The notes beneath the pieces are model-generated. The model saw nothing but the letters and a program-made list of their open reading frames with translations. It had not been told where the DNA came from and ran no database searches. A stretch of DNA of 64,000 nucleotides from Faecalibacterium sp. I3-3-89 (GTDB lineage: Bacteria > Bacillota > Clostridia > Oscillospirales > Ruminococcaceae), in the NCBI RefSeq assembly GCF_023347275.1, contig NZ_CP094468.1, positions 248,001-312,000 on the forward strand. Reading direction: 5' to 3'. The translations under genes and the position numbers were made by a program. Of this stretch, positions 8,411 to 18,515 are shown one piece after another (the first letter of the stretch is position 1; each line of letters starts with the position of its first letter).

Positions 8411-8439
8411 TTGACAAAGCGGAGATAGGATAGTACACT
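8411..8439 (+). promoter_or_regulatory. Promoter of the LysR-family gene
   Basis: TTGACA (8411-8416) and TACACT (8434-8439) are 17 bases apart, 95 bases before the start codon. The rest of the 8252-8533 gap shows no further gene. Confidence 0.6.
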
Positions 8440-8533
8440 CAAAAAGAAAATTGATGCATAGCATCTACAAGGTGAAAAAGATTCACAGAAGAACGGGCGT
8501 CTCCGAACTGAAAAACGGAAGGAGGCTTGGGGC

Positions 8534-9421
8534 ATGACGCTGTTTTCCTACGAGATTTTCGATGCAGTTGCGCGGCAGGGCAGCTTTAACAAGGCGGCCC
8601 AGCAGCTGCACCTGACCCCCTCTGCCATCAGCCACGCCATCGCGGTGATGGAGGCAGAACTGGGCTTTACCTTATTTAACCGCGGCAAAAACGGCGTGAC
8701 CATGACCAGCTACGGCGCCTCGCTCTACCCGTCCATCCGGGCGGTGCTCAACAGCGACGAAGCCCTGCAGCAGAGCATCGCCCGCCTCAACGGTCTGGAA
8801 AAGGGCAAGGTGAAGCTGGGTGCGTTCAACTCGGTCTGCGCCGGTCTGCTGCCCCAGATCCTCAAGAGTTTTATGGCCAGCTTCCCTCAGATCGAGGTGG
8901 AGGTCTATCAGGGCACCTACGATGATGTGAAGGAGTGGCTGCGCACCGGTCAGGTGGATCTGGCTTTCCTGTCCGCCACCTGCCGGGAGGAGTTCAACCT
9001 GACGGAGCTGTTCCGGGAGCCGCTGCTCTGCATCGTGCCGCAGGACTGGCCCGAGCCGCCAAACGGCATTATGACCCCCGAGCTGATGAACGGCCAGAGC
9101 TTCGTCGTTCAGTGCGACGCCACCGACGCCGAGATGCGCCAGTTCCTCAAGAAATATTCCATCTCTACAGAGCGCCGCTGCCATGTCATCGATGACCAGT
9201 CCAACATTGCGATGGTGGAAGCGGGCCTTGGCATCTCCATCATGCCCCGGATGCTGCTGCGCAGCTGCACTGCAGCCGTCAAGATTTATCCCATCGAGCC
9301 GGAGGAAGACCGCGTGGTGGGTCTGGCGGTCCAGCGCCCCACGGCGATGGCCCCGGCGGTCGAACAGATGTTCCATCACATCGTGGACTTCTGCCACCAG
9401 ATGGACGCACAGCCTCTTTAA
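8534..9421 (+). CDS. LysR-family transcriptional regulator
   Basis: The 295-residue protein has the standard length and order: an N-terminal winged helix-turn-helix (residues 1-60, with GSFNKAAQQLHLTPSAISHAI) and a periplasmic-binding-like effector domain (about 90-290). It is divergent from the sugar-acid dehydratase genes and the larA-like remnant, so it is the likely regulator of that partly lost operon. The ATG at 8534 follows GGAGGCTTGGGGC. The effector is unknown. Confidence 0.88.
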   Translation: MTLFSYEIFDAVARQGSFNKAAQQLHLTPSAISHAIAVMEAELGFTLFNRGKNGVTMTSYGASLYPSIRAVLNSDEALQQSIARLNGLEKGKVKLGAFNSVCAGLLPQILKSFMASFPQIEVEVYQGTYDDVKEWLRTGQVDLAFLSATCREEFNLTELFREPLLCIVPQDWPEPPNGIMTPELMNGQSFVVQCDATDAEMRQFLKKYSISTERRCHVIDDQSNIAMVEAGLGISIMPRMLLRSCTAAVKIYPIEPEEDRVVGLAVQRPTAMAPAVEQMFHHIVDFCHQMDAQPL

Positions 9422-9434
9422 GAATCGTGAGAGA

Positions 9435-9465
9435 ACGGGCCGCAGCACTGCGGTCCGTTTTTTTT
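9435..9465 (+). terminator. Terminator of the LysR gene
   Basis: The stem ACGGGCCGCAG/CTGCGGTCCGT with a two-base loop is followed by eight T. Confidence 0.85.
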
Positions 9466-9572
9466 CATGCAGAACTATAGAATTGACGATTGTATCCGGA
9501 GGCAAAATACGGTATACTATAGCAAACCGCAAATAAAATGGAGTTTATCATAACAGCAGGGGGGCAAAGAAC

Positions 9573-11141
9573 ATGAAACGACGTGATTTCTGCAAAGCGC
9601 TGGCTTGCAGTGCCGCTCTTGCGCCCGGGCTGACTCTGCCCCGGGCCGAGGCAGCCGCGAAGAACCAGACGGTGGGCCGCGCGGTGCCGTCGGGAAAATA
9701 CAGCCTGTCGTTCCGCAGCGAGCTGAGCCAGATGGACATTGAGCACGAATATTACTACAGCGACAGCTTTTTTGCGCACTCGTCCCTCCAGTATGACCAC
9801 CAGCTGGCGCTGGCCACGCTGGGCATGGTGGGCGCGGCATTCAATACATGGGTCAGCGAGGCGAAATACTGGGCCAACGGGGATGTGGGCCGCGAGAACA
9901 GCCTCGACGCGGCCTATACGAAGCTGGGCTACGGCGATGCGAAGTATCGTTACTACGACATCGATGTGGGCAAGGCCGGTGACTTTGTGGGCTGGTCCAC
10001 CGCCCGCAAGACCATCACCCTGAATGGCAGGCGAACCACCATCGTGGCGCTCATCCTGCGGGGCGGCGGCTATGGCGGCGAGTGGGTGAGCAACCTGCAC
10101 ACCGGCGCAGGCCATGCCCACAGCGGCTTCATCATCCCGGTGAACGAGGTGTTCACCGATTTGAAAAATTATCTGGCCGCAGCCCAGAAGGCGGGTGGAC
10201 TGGGCCTTGTCAAGCTCTGGATGGGCGGCTACAGCCGGGGCGCTGCGGTGGCGAACCTTCTCGCCGCCCGCCTCAACAAAGAGCTGCCCGGATTGGCGCG
10301 GGAGGACGTCTTCGTCTACACCTTTGCCACGCCGGTGGCCCTCGGCCCGCAGGACTACCCCAACCTGCAGCAGGACTACGACAACAACCACAACGCCGAC
10401 GGCACCCTGAAGGAGAGCTGGGGCGAGAGCAATATCTTCAACATCGTCTCCAGCGGCGACATCGTGCCCTGCCTGATGCCCGAGGAATGGGGCTACCACC
10501 GGAACGGCAACGACCGCTTCCTCCCCTCCACCCGGAACGAAGAGGAGCTGAACGACCTCAACGAGATGGGCAGGAACGATTTCGGCCCCGTGCCGCTGGA
10601 TTTCAGCTGGCTTGCCACCAACGAAGAGACCCACGAGCTTATGCTCAAGATGGAGGAATATTTCATCTCCCGGGAGAACTACCACGAGAACTACGAGGCG
10701 GCCCTGATGGACATGATCCAGTGCACCTTTATCCGCTCGGAGGAAGAGGTGACGGAGAACAAGATCCTCGACGACGGCGAGGTCATCCAGCGTCTGCGCA
10801 CCCTCACCCACCTGAAGAACATGGACTACTGGAAGATCTCCCACGCCGTCTGGGCGGCGTCCACCATGAGTCGTGCCGTCCTCAAGCGGGTCGATACGGG
10901 CAGCATCCCCATCCGTGCCCAGCAGATCGTGGTGCCGGTGCTGGCCGTGGGCCTCTGCTACGGCCTTGAGAGCGAGGCGGTGAGCCTCATTGCAAAGTAC
11001 ATCCTGATGTTCGTGTCGATGCGGAGCGCCCCCGACAATGCGATCCGTGCGGCGTTCTGCCACCACTTCGAGAACTACACCGCCCTGATGGAGTATTACG
11101 CCCCCTCGGAGCACTGCATGGAAGCCACGACCCGCACCTGA
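9573..11141 (+). CDS. Exported lipase-like alpha/beta hydrolase with Tat-type signal
   Basis: The 522-residue protein starts MKRRDFCKALACSAALAPG, a twin-arginine-like signal with an AxA-type cleavage region (PRAEAAA), so export is likely. The core carries the nucleophile elbow GYSRG with Ser near residue 221, followed by AAVANLLAARL, as in class 3 lipases and the Mbeg1-like/DUF2974 group. A later NIVSSGDIVP supplies the likely catalytic Asp, and a His would lie further on. The C-terminal 200 residues are helical and match nothing I recognise. The gene stands alone between a LysR terminator and a convergent two-component system. Substrate is unknown; lipid or peptide ester hydrolysis is inferred. 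Confidence 0.75.
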   Translation: MKRRDFCKALACSAALAPGLTLPRAEAAAKNQTVGRAVPSGKYSLSFRSELSQMDIEHEYYYSDSFFAHSSLQYDHQLALATLGMVGAAFNTWVSEAKYWANGDVGRENSLDAAYTKLGYGDAKYRYYDIDVGKAGDFVGWSTARKTITLNGRRTTIVALILRGGGYGGEWVSNLHTGAGHAHSGFIIPVNEVFTDLKNYLAAAQKAGGLGLVKLWMGGYSRGAAVANLLAARLNKELPGLAREDVFVYTFATPVALGPQDYPNLQQDYDNNHNADGTLKESWGESNIFNIVSSGDIVPCLMPEEWGYHRNGNDRFLPSTRNEEELNDLNEMGRNDFGPVPLDFSWLATNEETHELMLKMEEYFISRENYHENYEAALMDMIQCTFIRSEEEVTENKILDDGEVIQRLRTLTHLKNMDYWKISHAVWAASTMSRAVLKRVDTGSIPIRAQQIVVPVLAVGLCYGLESEAVSLIAKYILMFVSMRSAPDNAIRAAFCHHFENYTALMEYYAPSEHCMEATTRT

Positions 11142-11163
11142 GGCCCGGACAAGAGCAAAACAG

Positions 11164-11200
11164 AAAAACGGACAACGATTTTGGGTCGCTGTCCGTTTTT
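11164..11200. terminator. Bidirectional terminator between lipase and histidine kinase
   Basis: The stem AAAACGGACAACGA/TCGCTGTCCGTTTT has A-rich and T-rich flanks on opposite sides, so it serves both convergent genes. Confidence 0.85.
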
Positions 11201-11202
11201 TG

Positions 11203-12729
11203 TTATGCCGAAATTTCTTCGGCGTCGGTCATGATGAACCAGAACACGGTGCCCCTGCCCACCGTAGAGTGGACGCCGAAGCGGAAGCCGTGCTGCTGGA
11301 AGATGGCTTTCGTGATGGAGAGGCCGAGGCCGGTGCCCTGTTTGCCCGCGTCGGAGCGGGAGCGGTAATACCGGTCAAAGATATAGGGCAGGTCTTCCGC
11401 CGAGATGCCGGGGCCGTGGTCCTCTACCTCGACGCGCACCCCCTCGGGGCAGCGCAGCGCCCGTAGCACGAAGATGCCGTCCTCGCCGATGTGGTGCATG
11501 GCGTTGCCCAGCAGGTTGTGCAGCGCCCGCTGCATCATGTCGGGGTCGGCGCAGACGGGCAGCTCTTCGTCGGGCAGCTCCAGCTTGAGCTGCCAGCCGT
11601 TCTGGGCACAGACGGCGTCGTACCGCTCGCTGACCTCGTCGCAGAGCTGGCCCATGTCGAAGTGGACCTTCTCACACTTGAGCGCACCGCTGGTCACTTT
11701 GCTCAGCTCCATGACGCTGGACACAAGGGCTGTCAGGCGGTCGGTCTCGTCCACGATGATGTTCATCTGCTCGTCGCGGTGCTTCTTGTCGTCGCCGGTC
11801 AGGTCGCGCACCGTCTCGGCGTAGCCCTTGATGAGGGTCAGCGGGGTGCGCAGGTCGTGCGAGACGTTGGCCAGCAGGTCGCGCTGCATCTGGGAGGCGT
11901 GCTGGACCTCCTTCGCCATGTGGTTGAACTCCTGCGCCAGATCGCCCAGCTCGTCGTTCCGCACCGAGTCCACATGGACGGCGTAGTTGCCCTGTGCCAC
12001 CTGCCGTGCGGCCCCGGAGAGGGCGCGCAGGGGCTTTGTGAACCATTCGCTGAAGAGCCACGCCGCCGACATGGAGAAGGCGAAGATGAGGGCCGCAGCC
12101 AGCGGCAGGACAGTGCTCAGCACCTTGCCGGCCTCAGCGACGTGCATGAGGCTGGTGGTGACCAGCACGGTGTAATTTCCGTCGGCGGTCATCCGCCCCA
12201 CCATCAGCTGCACCGAGCCGGAGGGCGAAGGGGGATTGATCTTCCGCACCACCGCGCCGCCGCTCTCCCGGCAGAGCTGGCGCATGGCGCGGGCCGTGGT
12301 GTAGGCCGCCTTCTCGTCGGAGGAGTCGGTGGGGCGGGTGCGGTGGAGGTTGCAGTAGGAGAGGTTGTCCACCTTGAAGATCTGCCGCAGGGTGGTGTCG
12401 GAGATGTCGATGCAGAAGCTGCTCATCCCGCCCATCTCGAAGATGTCGTCCCGCAGCGAGTTGAAGAAGGTGTTGTTGACGTAGAGCTGGCTGCCGAAGG
12501 CCCAGTAGGACAGCGTCTCGCCCCGCTCGATGGCCTCATCCATCCGGGCGACGATGGCCTCGGCCTGCTCGGTGAGCTGCTTCTGGATATGGGTGGTGTA
12601 GAGAGGCTCCAGCAGCTGGGTGCTCAGGAACCAGAACAGCCCCACCAGCAAAAAGCAGATGAAGCAGAGAAAGCCCATGAGCTGGCCCCGGATGCCGATG
12701 GTGCGCCGTGTCTTGCTCGTTTGCCGCAT
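11203..12729 (-). CDS. Sensor histidine kinase
   Basis: Membrane sensor of 508 residues. Transmembrane helix 1 is near residues 15-38, an extracellular sensor segment covers about 40-180, and transmembrane helix 2 is near 190-215. A HAMP domain follows, then the dimerisation box with NVSHDLRTPLTLIKGY (phosphorylated His) and a HATPase with NLLGNAMHH, EDHGPGI and GTGLGLSI. This is the standard class I layout. It is translated 18 bases after the response regulator gene, so the pair is one operon. The signal is unknown. Confidence 0.93.
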   Translation of the reverse strand: MRQTSKTRRTIGIRGQLMGFLCFICFLLVGLFWFLSTQLLEPLYTTHIQKQLTEQAEAIVARMDEAIERGETLSYWAFGSQLYVNNTFFNSLRDDIFEMGGMSSFCIDISDTTLRQIFKVDNLSYCNLHRTRPTDSSDEKAAYTTARAMRQLCRESGGAVVRKINPPSPSGSVQLMVGRMTADGNYTVLVTTSLMHVAEAGKVLSTVLPLAAALIFAFSMSAAWLFSEWFTKPLRALSGAARQVAQGNYAVHVDSVRNDELGDLAQEFNHMAKEVQHASQMQRDLLANVSHDLRTPLTLIKGYAETVRDLTGDDKKHRDEQMNIIVDETDRLTALVSSVMELSKVTSGALKCEKVHFDMGQLCDEVSERYDAVCAQNGWQLKLELPDEELPVCADPDMMQRALHNLLGNAMHHIGEDGIFVLRALRCPEGVRVEVEDHGPGISAEDLPYIFDRYYRSRSDAGKQGTGLGLSITKAIFQQHGFRFGVHSTVGRGTVFWFIMTDAEEISA

Positions 12730-12747
12730 GAAGAGCAGAACCTCCGC

Positions 12748-13434
12748 TTAACGCGCCGCGTCGGGGTCGAACTTATAGCCGATGCCCCAGACCGTGGCGA
12801 TGTAGCTGCGGCACTTGCCCAGATGGCCCCGCAGCATCTTGACGTGGGTGTCCACGGTGCGGTCCTCGCCGAAGTAGTCGTAGTTCCACACCTTCTGCAG
12901 GATCTTCTCCCGGCTCAGGGCGATGCCCTTGTTGGAGGCGAGGAAGACCAGCAGGTCGAACTCCTTGGGGGTCAGGCTCACTTCCTCGCCGGAGACCTTG
13001 ACGGTGTGGCTGGCCGTGTCGATGGACAGCTCGCCGAAGGTCATGGTGCTGTCGGAGGCTTCGGTGCGGGGCATGGTGCGGTTGAGCACTGCCCGGACGC
13101 GGGCCACCAGCTCCCGGGGGGAGAAGGGCTTGACCACATAGTCGTCGGCACCGCCCTCGAGGCCCGCCAGCTTGTCGTACTCCTCGCCGCGGGCGGTCAG
13201 GATGATGACGGGGGTGTTGATGCGGCGGGTGCGCATCTCCCGCAGGCAGGTCATGCCGTCCATGAAGGGCATCATCAGATCGAGGATGACCAGATCATAG
13301 CCGCCGCCGGACAGCAGGGACAGGGCGGCAGAGCCGTCGCCGGCCTCCTCGCAGGTGTAGCCCGAATATTGCAGATTTTCCCGGATCAGCTCCCGGATGC
13401 GCGGCTCATCGTCAACGATCAGAATTTTTGCCAT
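12748..13434 (-). CDS. OmpR/PhoB-family response regulator
   Basis: The 228-residue protein has a receiver domain (residues 3-115) with acidic pair DD at 8-9, the phosphoacceptor Asp 52 in VILDLMMP and the conserved Lys in VVKPF. A winged-helix DNA-binding domain (about 130-225) ends in VWGIGYKF. It is the first gene of an operon with the histidine kinase downstream. The start at 13434 is preceded by AGGAGGAATGCCTT. Confidence 0.95.
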   Translation of the reverse strand: MAKILIVDDEPRIRELIRENLQYSGYTCEEAGDGSAALSLLSGGGYDLVILDLMMPFMDGMTCLREMRTRRINTPVIILTARGEEYDKLAGLEGGADDYVVKPFSPRELVARVRAVLNRTMPRTEASDSTMTFGELSIDTASHTVKVSGEEVSLTPKEFDLLVFLASNKGIALSREKILQKVWNYDYFGEDRTVDTHVKMLRGHLGKCRSYIATVWGIGYKFDPDAAR

Positions 13435-13623
13435 AAGGCATTCCTCCTCATAAGCTTATATCTCTCAAAGCGCCGGGACGGCTCAGATGCAGCCCGGCGG
13501 AACTGGATACGAAGTCTGATTCTATCATACCCTATCAATTAGGAATTTCTGTGAATTTTGGGTAGATTTTTTGGGAAAACATCCCAGCCCGGGCATAAGG
13601 GGCGTGTCAAGTCCAGCACCGTC

Positions 13624-13652
13624 TTGGAAAAAAAAACGAAGTGTGCTATACT
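13624..13652 (+). promoter_or_regulatory. Promoter for the TatA-like/propeller gene cluster
   Basis: TTGGAA (13624-13629) and TATACT (13647-13652) are spaced by 17 and lie about 50 bases before the gene. Confidence 0.55.
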
Positions 13653-13703
13653 ACAATGATAAAAGCAACACCCAAAATCTGACACAGCAAAGGAAAACTG
13701 TTC

Positions 13704-15017
13704 ATGCGCATTGGATTTGTAGAGCTGGTACTGCTCCTCTTCATCGCATCCCTCACGGTGGGGCCGAACGTGGCCCTTTTCGTAGACCGGTGGCTCCGCC
13801 GCGCCCAGCGCACCTCGGCGGCAGCGGCCCGCCGGAAGGCCCAGCTGGAAGCACAGGCCGCCATCGAGCGGGAGGCTCTGCTGACCCGTTTCCGGGTGGC
13901 CAGCAATGTCTTTGCCCTGCTGCTGCTGGCGGCGCTGGCCTACGGCCTGCTGCTGCGGCCCATCGAGACGCCGCCGAAAGCCTACACCGTCCCGGATGTC
14001 CGGCAGGACACCGGCGCGGCCCGGACGGAGCTGTCCGCCGACAGCAAAGATGGCTGGAAGCTGGGGGACTATCTGGGCGTGGACTGTGTCCGCACACAGG
14101 ACGGCCTTGTCTACGCTGCGGCCTACGACGGTGCATCAATGAAAAAGCGGAAAAGCGATCTGGTCCGCACCGACGGCGGGCACGATGCGGCCATCCTGTC
14201 CGTGGAGGGGGAGCTGACAGGTTTTGCCTTTGACGGAAACGGGGATCTGTGGCTGACGGTCGTGACGCCCACCGGCGGGACCCTCTGCCGTGCCCGGCAT
14301 GACAGCTGGGGCACCTCGGTGGAGCCGGTGGTCACCCAGCTGGACGGCGCACCGCTGGGTGCGCTGTCGGCGGTGGAGGCCGGCCCGGACGGAAAAGTCT
14401 ATTTTGCCGCCGCGGCGGAGACCAGCGTGAAAAACGGGCTGGAAGGTGCGCTGCGCACCGAGCTTCTGGCCCACACCGGCACGGGCTGGGTCTACGTCTA
14501 CGACCCGGCCGACCGTTCGGTGCAGCGGGTGCTGGGGGGCATCGCGGGCGCGTCGGGGCTGGCCCTCTCGGAGGACGGCGGGACGCTCTATGTCTCCGAC
14601 CTCGGCAGCCGCTGCGTCTGGGCCGTGGACGCCGACGCCCGGGAGCTGACTGCCGGGGGGAAGAACTGCAAAAGCTTCCTTTCCGGCCTGCCGGGCTACC
14701 CCGGCGCACTGGCGCTGGACGAGGACGGCATCCTCTACGTCAGCTACCGCTGGGCGCGCAGCAACTGGCTGGAGAAGAACGCGGACCGCACCCTGCTGCG
14801 GAGCATCGCCCTGCGGGCCGGTGAAAATATGCAGCAGAAGCTGTTCGGCCTGTCGGCGGACGCGCCCTGCGCCGAGGCGGTGGATACGGCGGACGGCAGC
14901 TGGGAGCGGACCTTCACGGGCCGGGAGATGGACGGCTGCACCGCAGTCTGCCCGGCGGGCAGCAAAGTGTATTTCGGTGCGGCAGGCTCTGCCAGCCTGC
15001 TGTCGGCAAGAGTGTAA
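13704..15017 (+). CDS. Membrane-anchored beta-propeller protein with a TatA-like N-terminus
   Basis: The 437-residue product has three parts. Residues 1-35 (MRIGFVELVLLLFIASLTVG then P) closely resemble the start of the TatA-like protein encoded at 25681-26187 (MKIGFLELVVIVVIAFVFIG then P): a short helix, the GP hinge and a basic amphipathic segment. A basic coiled region and a second transmembrane helix (about 65-86) follow. Residues about 110-437 look like a six-bladed propeller of the SMP-30/strictosidine synthase-like group, with GLALSEDGGTLYVSD and GYPGALALDEDGILYVSY. No enzymatic activity can be assigned. The start codon at 13704 has AAAGGAAA upstream. Followed closely by a DUF436 gene. 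Confidence 0.65.
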   Translation: MRIGFVELVLLLFIASLTVGPNVALFVDRWLRRAQRTSAAAARRKAQLEAQAAIEREALLTRFRVASNVFALLLLAALAYGLLLRPIETPPKAYTVPDVRQDTGAARTELSADSKDGWKLGDYLGVDCVRTQDGLVYAAAYDGASMKKRKSDLVRTDGGHDAAILSVEGELTGFAFDGNGDLWLTVVTPTGGTLCRARHDSWGTSVEPVVTQLDGAPLGALSAVEAGPDGKVYFAAAAETSVKNGLEGALRTELLAHTGTGWVYVYDPADRSVQRVLGGIAGASGLALSEDGGTLYVSDLGSRCVWAVDADARELTAGGKNCKSFLSGLPGYPGALALDEDGILYVSYRWARSNWLEKNADRTLLRSIALRAGENMQQKLFGLSADAPCAEAVDTADGSWERTFTGREMDGCTAVCPAGSKVYFGAAGSASLLSARV

Positions 15018-15031
15018 ACGAGGTGTTTTTT

Positions 15032-15592
15032 ATGACGGAAGAGTTCAAAAAGCAGATCGAAAACGAGGCGCGGCAGGCTGTGACCGAGCTGCTGGCGCAG
15101 GCAAAGCTGAAAAAGGGGGATGTCTTTGTGGTGGGCTGCTCGTCCAGCGAGATCGTCGGCGGGCACATCGGCAAGAATTCCAGCCTTGAGGCTGCACAGG
15201 CGGTCTACGCGGGCATTGCGCCGGTGCTGGCCGAAAACGGGATCTGGCTGGCGGCACAGTGCTGTGAGCACCTCAACCGGGCCATCATCCTCGAGCGGGA
15301 GGCCGCCGGGAAATACGGCTGGGAGGAGGTCTGCGTCGTGCCCCGCCCCCATGCGGGCGGCAGCTGGGCCACCACCTGCTGGAAGCAGTTCCGTGACCCC
15401 ATCGCCGTCGAAGAGATCCGTGCCCACGCCGGAATCGACATCGGCGGCACCCTCATCGGGATGCATCTGCGCCGGGTGGCCGTGCCGGTGCGGCTGAGCC
15501 TTTCGAAGATCGGCGAAGCGAATATTCTCTGCGCCCGCACCCGCCCGAAGCTCATCGGCGGCGAGCGCGCAAAATATACCGAGGAGGATTGA
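15032..15592 (+). CDS. DUF436/TIGR01440 family protein (YwlG-like)
   Basis: The 186-residue protein matches the conserved YwlG family of unknown function found across Firmicutes. Recognisable segments are VVGCSSSEIVGGHIGKNSS, the central ALAAQCCEHLNRA-like stretch with paired cysteines, PRPHAGGSWATTCW and IDIGGTLIGMHLRRVAVPV. The ATG at 15032 was chosen because GAGGTG sits at the right distance; an in-frame GTG three codons earlier is less likely. It overlaps neither neighbour and forms a probable operon with the propeller gene upstream and the PLP-binding gene downstream. Confidence 0.88.
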   Translation: MTEEFKKQIENEARQAVTELLAQAKLKKGDVFVVGCSSSEIVGGHIGKNSSLEAAQAVYAGIAPVLAENGIWLAAQCCEHLNRAIILEREAAGKYGWEEVCVVPRPHAGGSWATTCWKQFRDPIAVEEIRAHAGIDIGGTLIGMHLRRVAVPVRLSLSKIGEANILCARTRPKLIGGERAKYTEED

Positions 15593-15597
15593 GCTTT

Positions 15598-16317
15598 ATG
15601 GCAGAAAAGAATCTGGACGAGATGCGGGAGGCCGTAGAGGCCATCCGGGAAAAGATGGCCGCAGCGGCCCGGGAGGCGGGCCGAGACCCCGCCGGGGTGC
15701 AGCTCTGTGCGGCCTGCAAGACCCGCACCGCCGACACCGTCGCCGCCAGCGCGGCCCTTGCCATCGACGTCTTTGGCGAAAACCATGTGCAGGAGCTTTG
15801 CGCAAACTTCGACGCCGGAGCCTACTGCGGCAAGCCCAGCCACTTCATCGGCCATTTGCAGACCAATAAGATCAAGAAGGTGCTGGGCCGGGCCAGCCTC
15901 ATCCAGAGCGTGGACAGCGAGCACCTGCTGACCGCCATCGAGAAGGAGGCGGCCAAGGCCGGTATCGTGCAGGATGTGCTGCTGGAGGTGAACATCGGCG
16001 GTGAGGCGTCCAAGTCGGGCGTCTCGCCGGAGCAGCTCTGGCCCCTGCTGGACGCTGCTGCCGCCGAAGAGCATATCCGGGTCAAGGGCCTGATGGCCAT
16101 TCCCCCGGTCAACGACGACGATGCCCAGAACCGCCGGTATCTGGCCGAGGTGTACCGGCTGTTCGTGCAGGCCGGAGAGCGCGGCTACGCCAACGTGAAG
16201 ATGGAGACCCTCTCCATGGGCATGAGCGGCGATTTCGAGAATGCCATCCGCGAGGGCGCGACCCTCGTGCGCATCGGCACGGCCATCTACGGCGAGAGAG
16301 ATTATAGTAAGAAATAA
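15598..16317 (+). CDS. YggS/PLPBP-family pyridoxal phosphate homeostasis protein
   Basis: Cytoplasmic PLP-binding protein of 239 residues that buffers pyridoxal phosphate. It forms a TIM barrel with the cofactor lysine in CAACKTRTADTV (usually AVSKT), then FGENHVQEL, FIGHLQTNKIKKV, SVDSEHL, NIGGEASKSG, GLMAIPP and the C-terminal LSMGMSGDFENAIREGATLVRIGTAIYG (cut here into its recognised blocks). The ATG at 15598 lies 10 bases after GAGGAGG. The next feature downstream is a palindromic repeat that probably ends the transcript. Confidence 0.95.
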   Translation: MAEKNLDEMREAVEAIREKMAAAAREAGRDPAGVQLCAACKTRTADTVAASAALAIDVFGENHVQELCANFDAGAYCGKPSHFIGHLQTNKIKKVLGRASLIQSVDSEHLLTAIEKEAAKAGIVQDVLLEVNIGGEASKSGVSPEQLWPLLDAAAAEEHIRVKGLMAIPPVNDDDAQNRRYLAEVYRLFVQAGERGYANVKMETLSMGMSGDFENAIREGATLVRIGTAIYGERDYSKK

Positions 16318-16325
16318 ACGGCTTT

Positions 16326-16492
16326 GCCCTCTCCGTCATTGCTTCGCAATGCCACCTCTCCCAAAGGGAGAGGCTTGGAGCTTGCCGGTAGGCGAAAGGC
16401 TCTCCCTTTGAGGAAAGACTTCCCCCGGCCGGGGGAAGATGTCGCGCAAGCGACAAAAAGGGGAGTCTGTCACCGAAGGTGACTGAGAGGGC
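16326..16492. repeat. MITE-like palindromic element, copy 1
   Basis: The ends GCCCTCTCCGTCA and TGACTGAGAGGGC form terminal inverted repeats. Inside are several short hairpins (CTCTCCCAAAGGGAGAG; CTTCCCCCGGCCGGGGGAAG; TGTCGCGCAAGCGACA). It codes for nothing visible and fills the gap between the PLPBP gene and the ABC exporter. It matches copy 2 at 18336-18470 in end sequence and design. Confidence 0.75.
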
Positions 16493-16519
16493 AAGCCCGC
16501 TATAAAAATTGGAGGAACT

Positions 16520-18304
<1,785 letters not shown>

Positions 18305-18310
18305 TTCCTG

Positions 18311-18495
18311 ATAAAATAAAAGGGGCTGCTGCAAGCAACCTCTCCGTCACGGCTTCGCCGTGCCACCTCCCCTATCGAGGGGAGGCTTTGGCAGGGCGGA
18401 AAGCCTCATCTCTTCGCCAGAGGCTCCCCTACAAGGGGAGCTGTCGAGCGACAGCGAGACTGAGAGGTTGTACTTTGCAGCGGCCTCTTATTTTT
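18311..18495. repeat. MITE-like palindromic element, copy 2, also a bidirectional terminator
   Basis: The core 18336-18470 has ends CAACCTCTCCGTC and GACTGAGAGGTTG. Complementarity extends outward through CTGCAA/TTGCAG to AAAATAA-rich and TTATTTT-rich flanks. It sits exactly between the convergent ABC exporter and glucokinase genes and would fold into a long stem ending in T on both strands. Confidence 0.75.
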
Positions 18496-18515
18496 ATCGA
18501 TTGAAAAAGAAAATA

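Noticed and set aside
9573..9640. Sec-type signal instead of Tat for the lipase-like protein
   Set aside because: Not excluded, but MKRRDFCK with a moderately hydrophobic segment fits Tat better; kept as Tat-like with reduced confidence rather than as Sec.
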